From: Fratercula arctica
Lineage: Eukaryota > Chordata > Aves > Charadriiformes > Alcidae
DNA: 64,000 nt
Reading direction: 5' to 3'
Assembly: GCA_947846985.1 (NCBI GenBank)
Contig: CANTUZ010000008.1
Coordinates: 25,377,352-25,441,351 of the forward strand
Positions within the stretch are counted from its first letter, which is position 1. Every line of letters starts with the position of its first letter. The notes below the pieces were generated by a model that saw only the letters and a program-made list of their open reading frames with translations, did not search any database and was not told where the DNA came from. Position numbers and translations under genes: made by a program. This document shows, piece by piece, positions 63,171-64,000 of this stretch.

Positions 63171-64000
63171 AAGATACCTTTGGTCACACTTAATTTTAAT
63201 TTTAAGTATTTAGATTTTATATATATATATAGAACCCAAGATCTTGCCTGTTGTATGCTCCTCTATGATCACAGACAAACAGGAACTTTGAGAATGCAAT
63301 TGAAACCGCAGATAGGCTTTGCTTAGATTAACTATAATGACTCCCAACCAGCTTATACAATTCCCTCAAAACTTGAGGGTCCCTAACCCTGAACTCTAAC
63401 TCCCTTTAACAGCCCTACTGGCAGAACATGCTGGCACCAGGATTCACATCACTGTGGCCATTAAAAGTAGAGCTAGCCAGCATCAGCTTCCATAACAGAG
63501 TGACATTTCCCTGGCAAAGTTATGCCAAAAGCTCTTTCAGACTGTGGATCACAATCAGCCAAGAATTCTCTACAATCCTCCAGAAGATGAAACACAGAAT
63601 CTCAGGCAGAAATCAGTTTCAGTCACTGGCTTTAAAACATGTCCCTTCCTACTTTACTCAAAGTCCTTTTTTCCCCACATAGATACTTCGACAGGTTGAA
63701 CTTGCATCGCTTTTGTTATTCATTACATCAAGGATTATAATTAACTTACAATAATGACAGTTCATTTCTTTAAGTTATAAGGCATCTTTGTGAAGCTAAT
63801 ACAATTATTTTAGTCTGCTTTTTGTAATTAGTGTCTAGTGAAAATAATTTGCCTGTAAACAATTAGCACAGCATAACTGCAAAATCTCTGAAGATTTCCC
63901 CCAGCTGCACTCCTAGTACAGTCACAGCAGCTGCAGGTAAGATATATCTGGAACTGGCCACATTACAACACTTCGCTGTAACTGAAGATGTGCGGTCTTA
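63171..64000. other. Intergenic DNA, nothing further identified
   Basis: It has a short TA run at 63219-63231 and otherwise unique-looking AT-rich sequence. Confidence 0.55.

Noticed and set aside
1..64000. CRISPR arrays, tRNA or rRNA genes, bacterial operons
   Set aside because: No regularly spaced repeats, no cloverleaf with the A/B box pattern and no dense coding were found; composition and repeats are those of a bird nuclear genome.

Overview
This window looks like vertebrate, almost certainly bird, nuclear DNA. It is AT-rich, has no dense coding, and carries several CR1 LINE fragments. Most of these end in the avian CR1 3' signature (a GGTCCCTTCCAACCC-type block followed by short ATTCTATG repeats). 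There is also one retroviral-type solo LTR, some very old SINE/CR1 relics and many simple repeats. No prokaryotic operon, CRISPR or phage structure is present. The species cannot be named from the sequence alone.

Only one host gene can be supported: the first exon of COL5A2 (pro-alpha2(V) collagen) on the minus strand. Its coding part is 12645-12747, and it ends in a consensus splice donor. The inferred 5'UTR reaches to about 12915, and a TATA-like box lies at 12937-12945. The start codon sits inside a two-part stem-loop of the kind known around the start codons of type I and III collagen mRNAs. Three short upstream ORFs precede it, and the last one is embedded in the stem-loop. Positions 1-12644 are the beginning of intron 1; exon 2 (von Willebrand C domain) was not found and is presumably beyond the left edge. 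A CpG island with a long polypurine tract occupies the first part of the intron, at about 11840-12365.

From about 12.9 kb to 64 kb the window is upstream intergenic DNA. In other vertebrates the next gene in this direction is WDR75, a long way off, and a large gap fits that. It contains a CR1 copy with a still-open ORF2 tail (22.5-23.1 kb), a solo LTR in the same orientation as COL5A2 (40.47-41.16 kb), an inverted CR1 pair (46.3-47.1 kb), two more minus-strand CR1 tails (52.7 and 57.6 kb) and older CR1 and MIR-like relics. A 109-bp ATTTT microsatellite lies at 31.16 kb. A poly-T tract flanked by direct repeats, at 13.46-13.52 kb, resembles a poly(A)-only retroinsertion.

No previously undescribed multi-gene system is visible. 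The strongest biological signal is the translation-control architecture of the COL5A2 leader. All other open reading frames of 60-144 codons look like chance ORFs or lie inside repeats.
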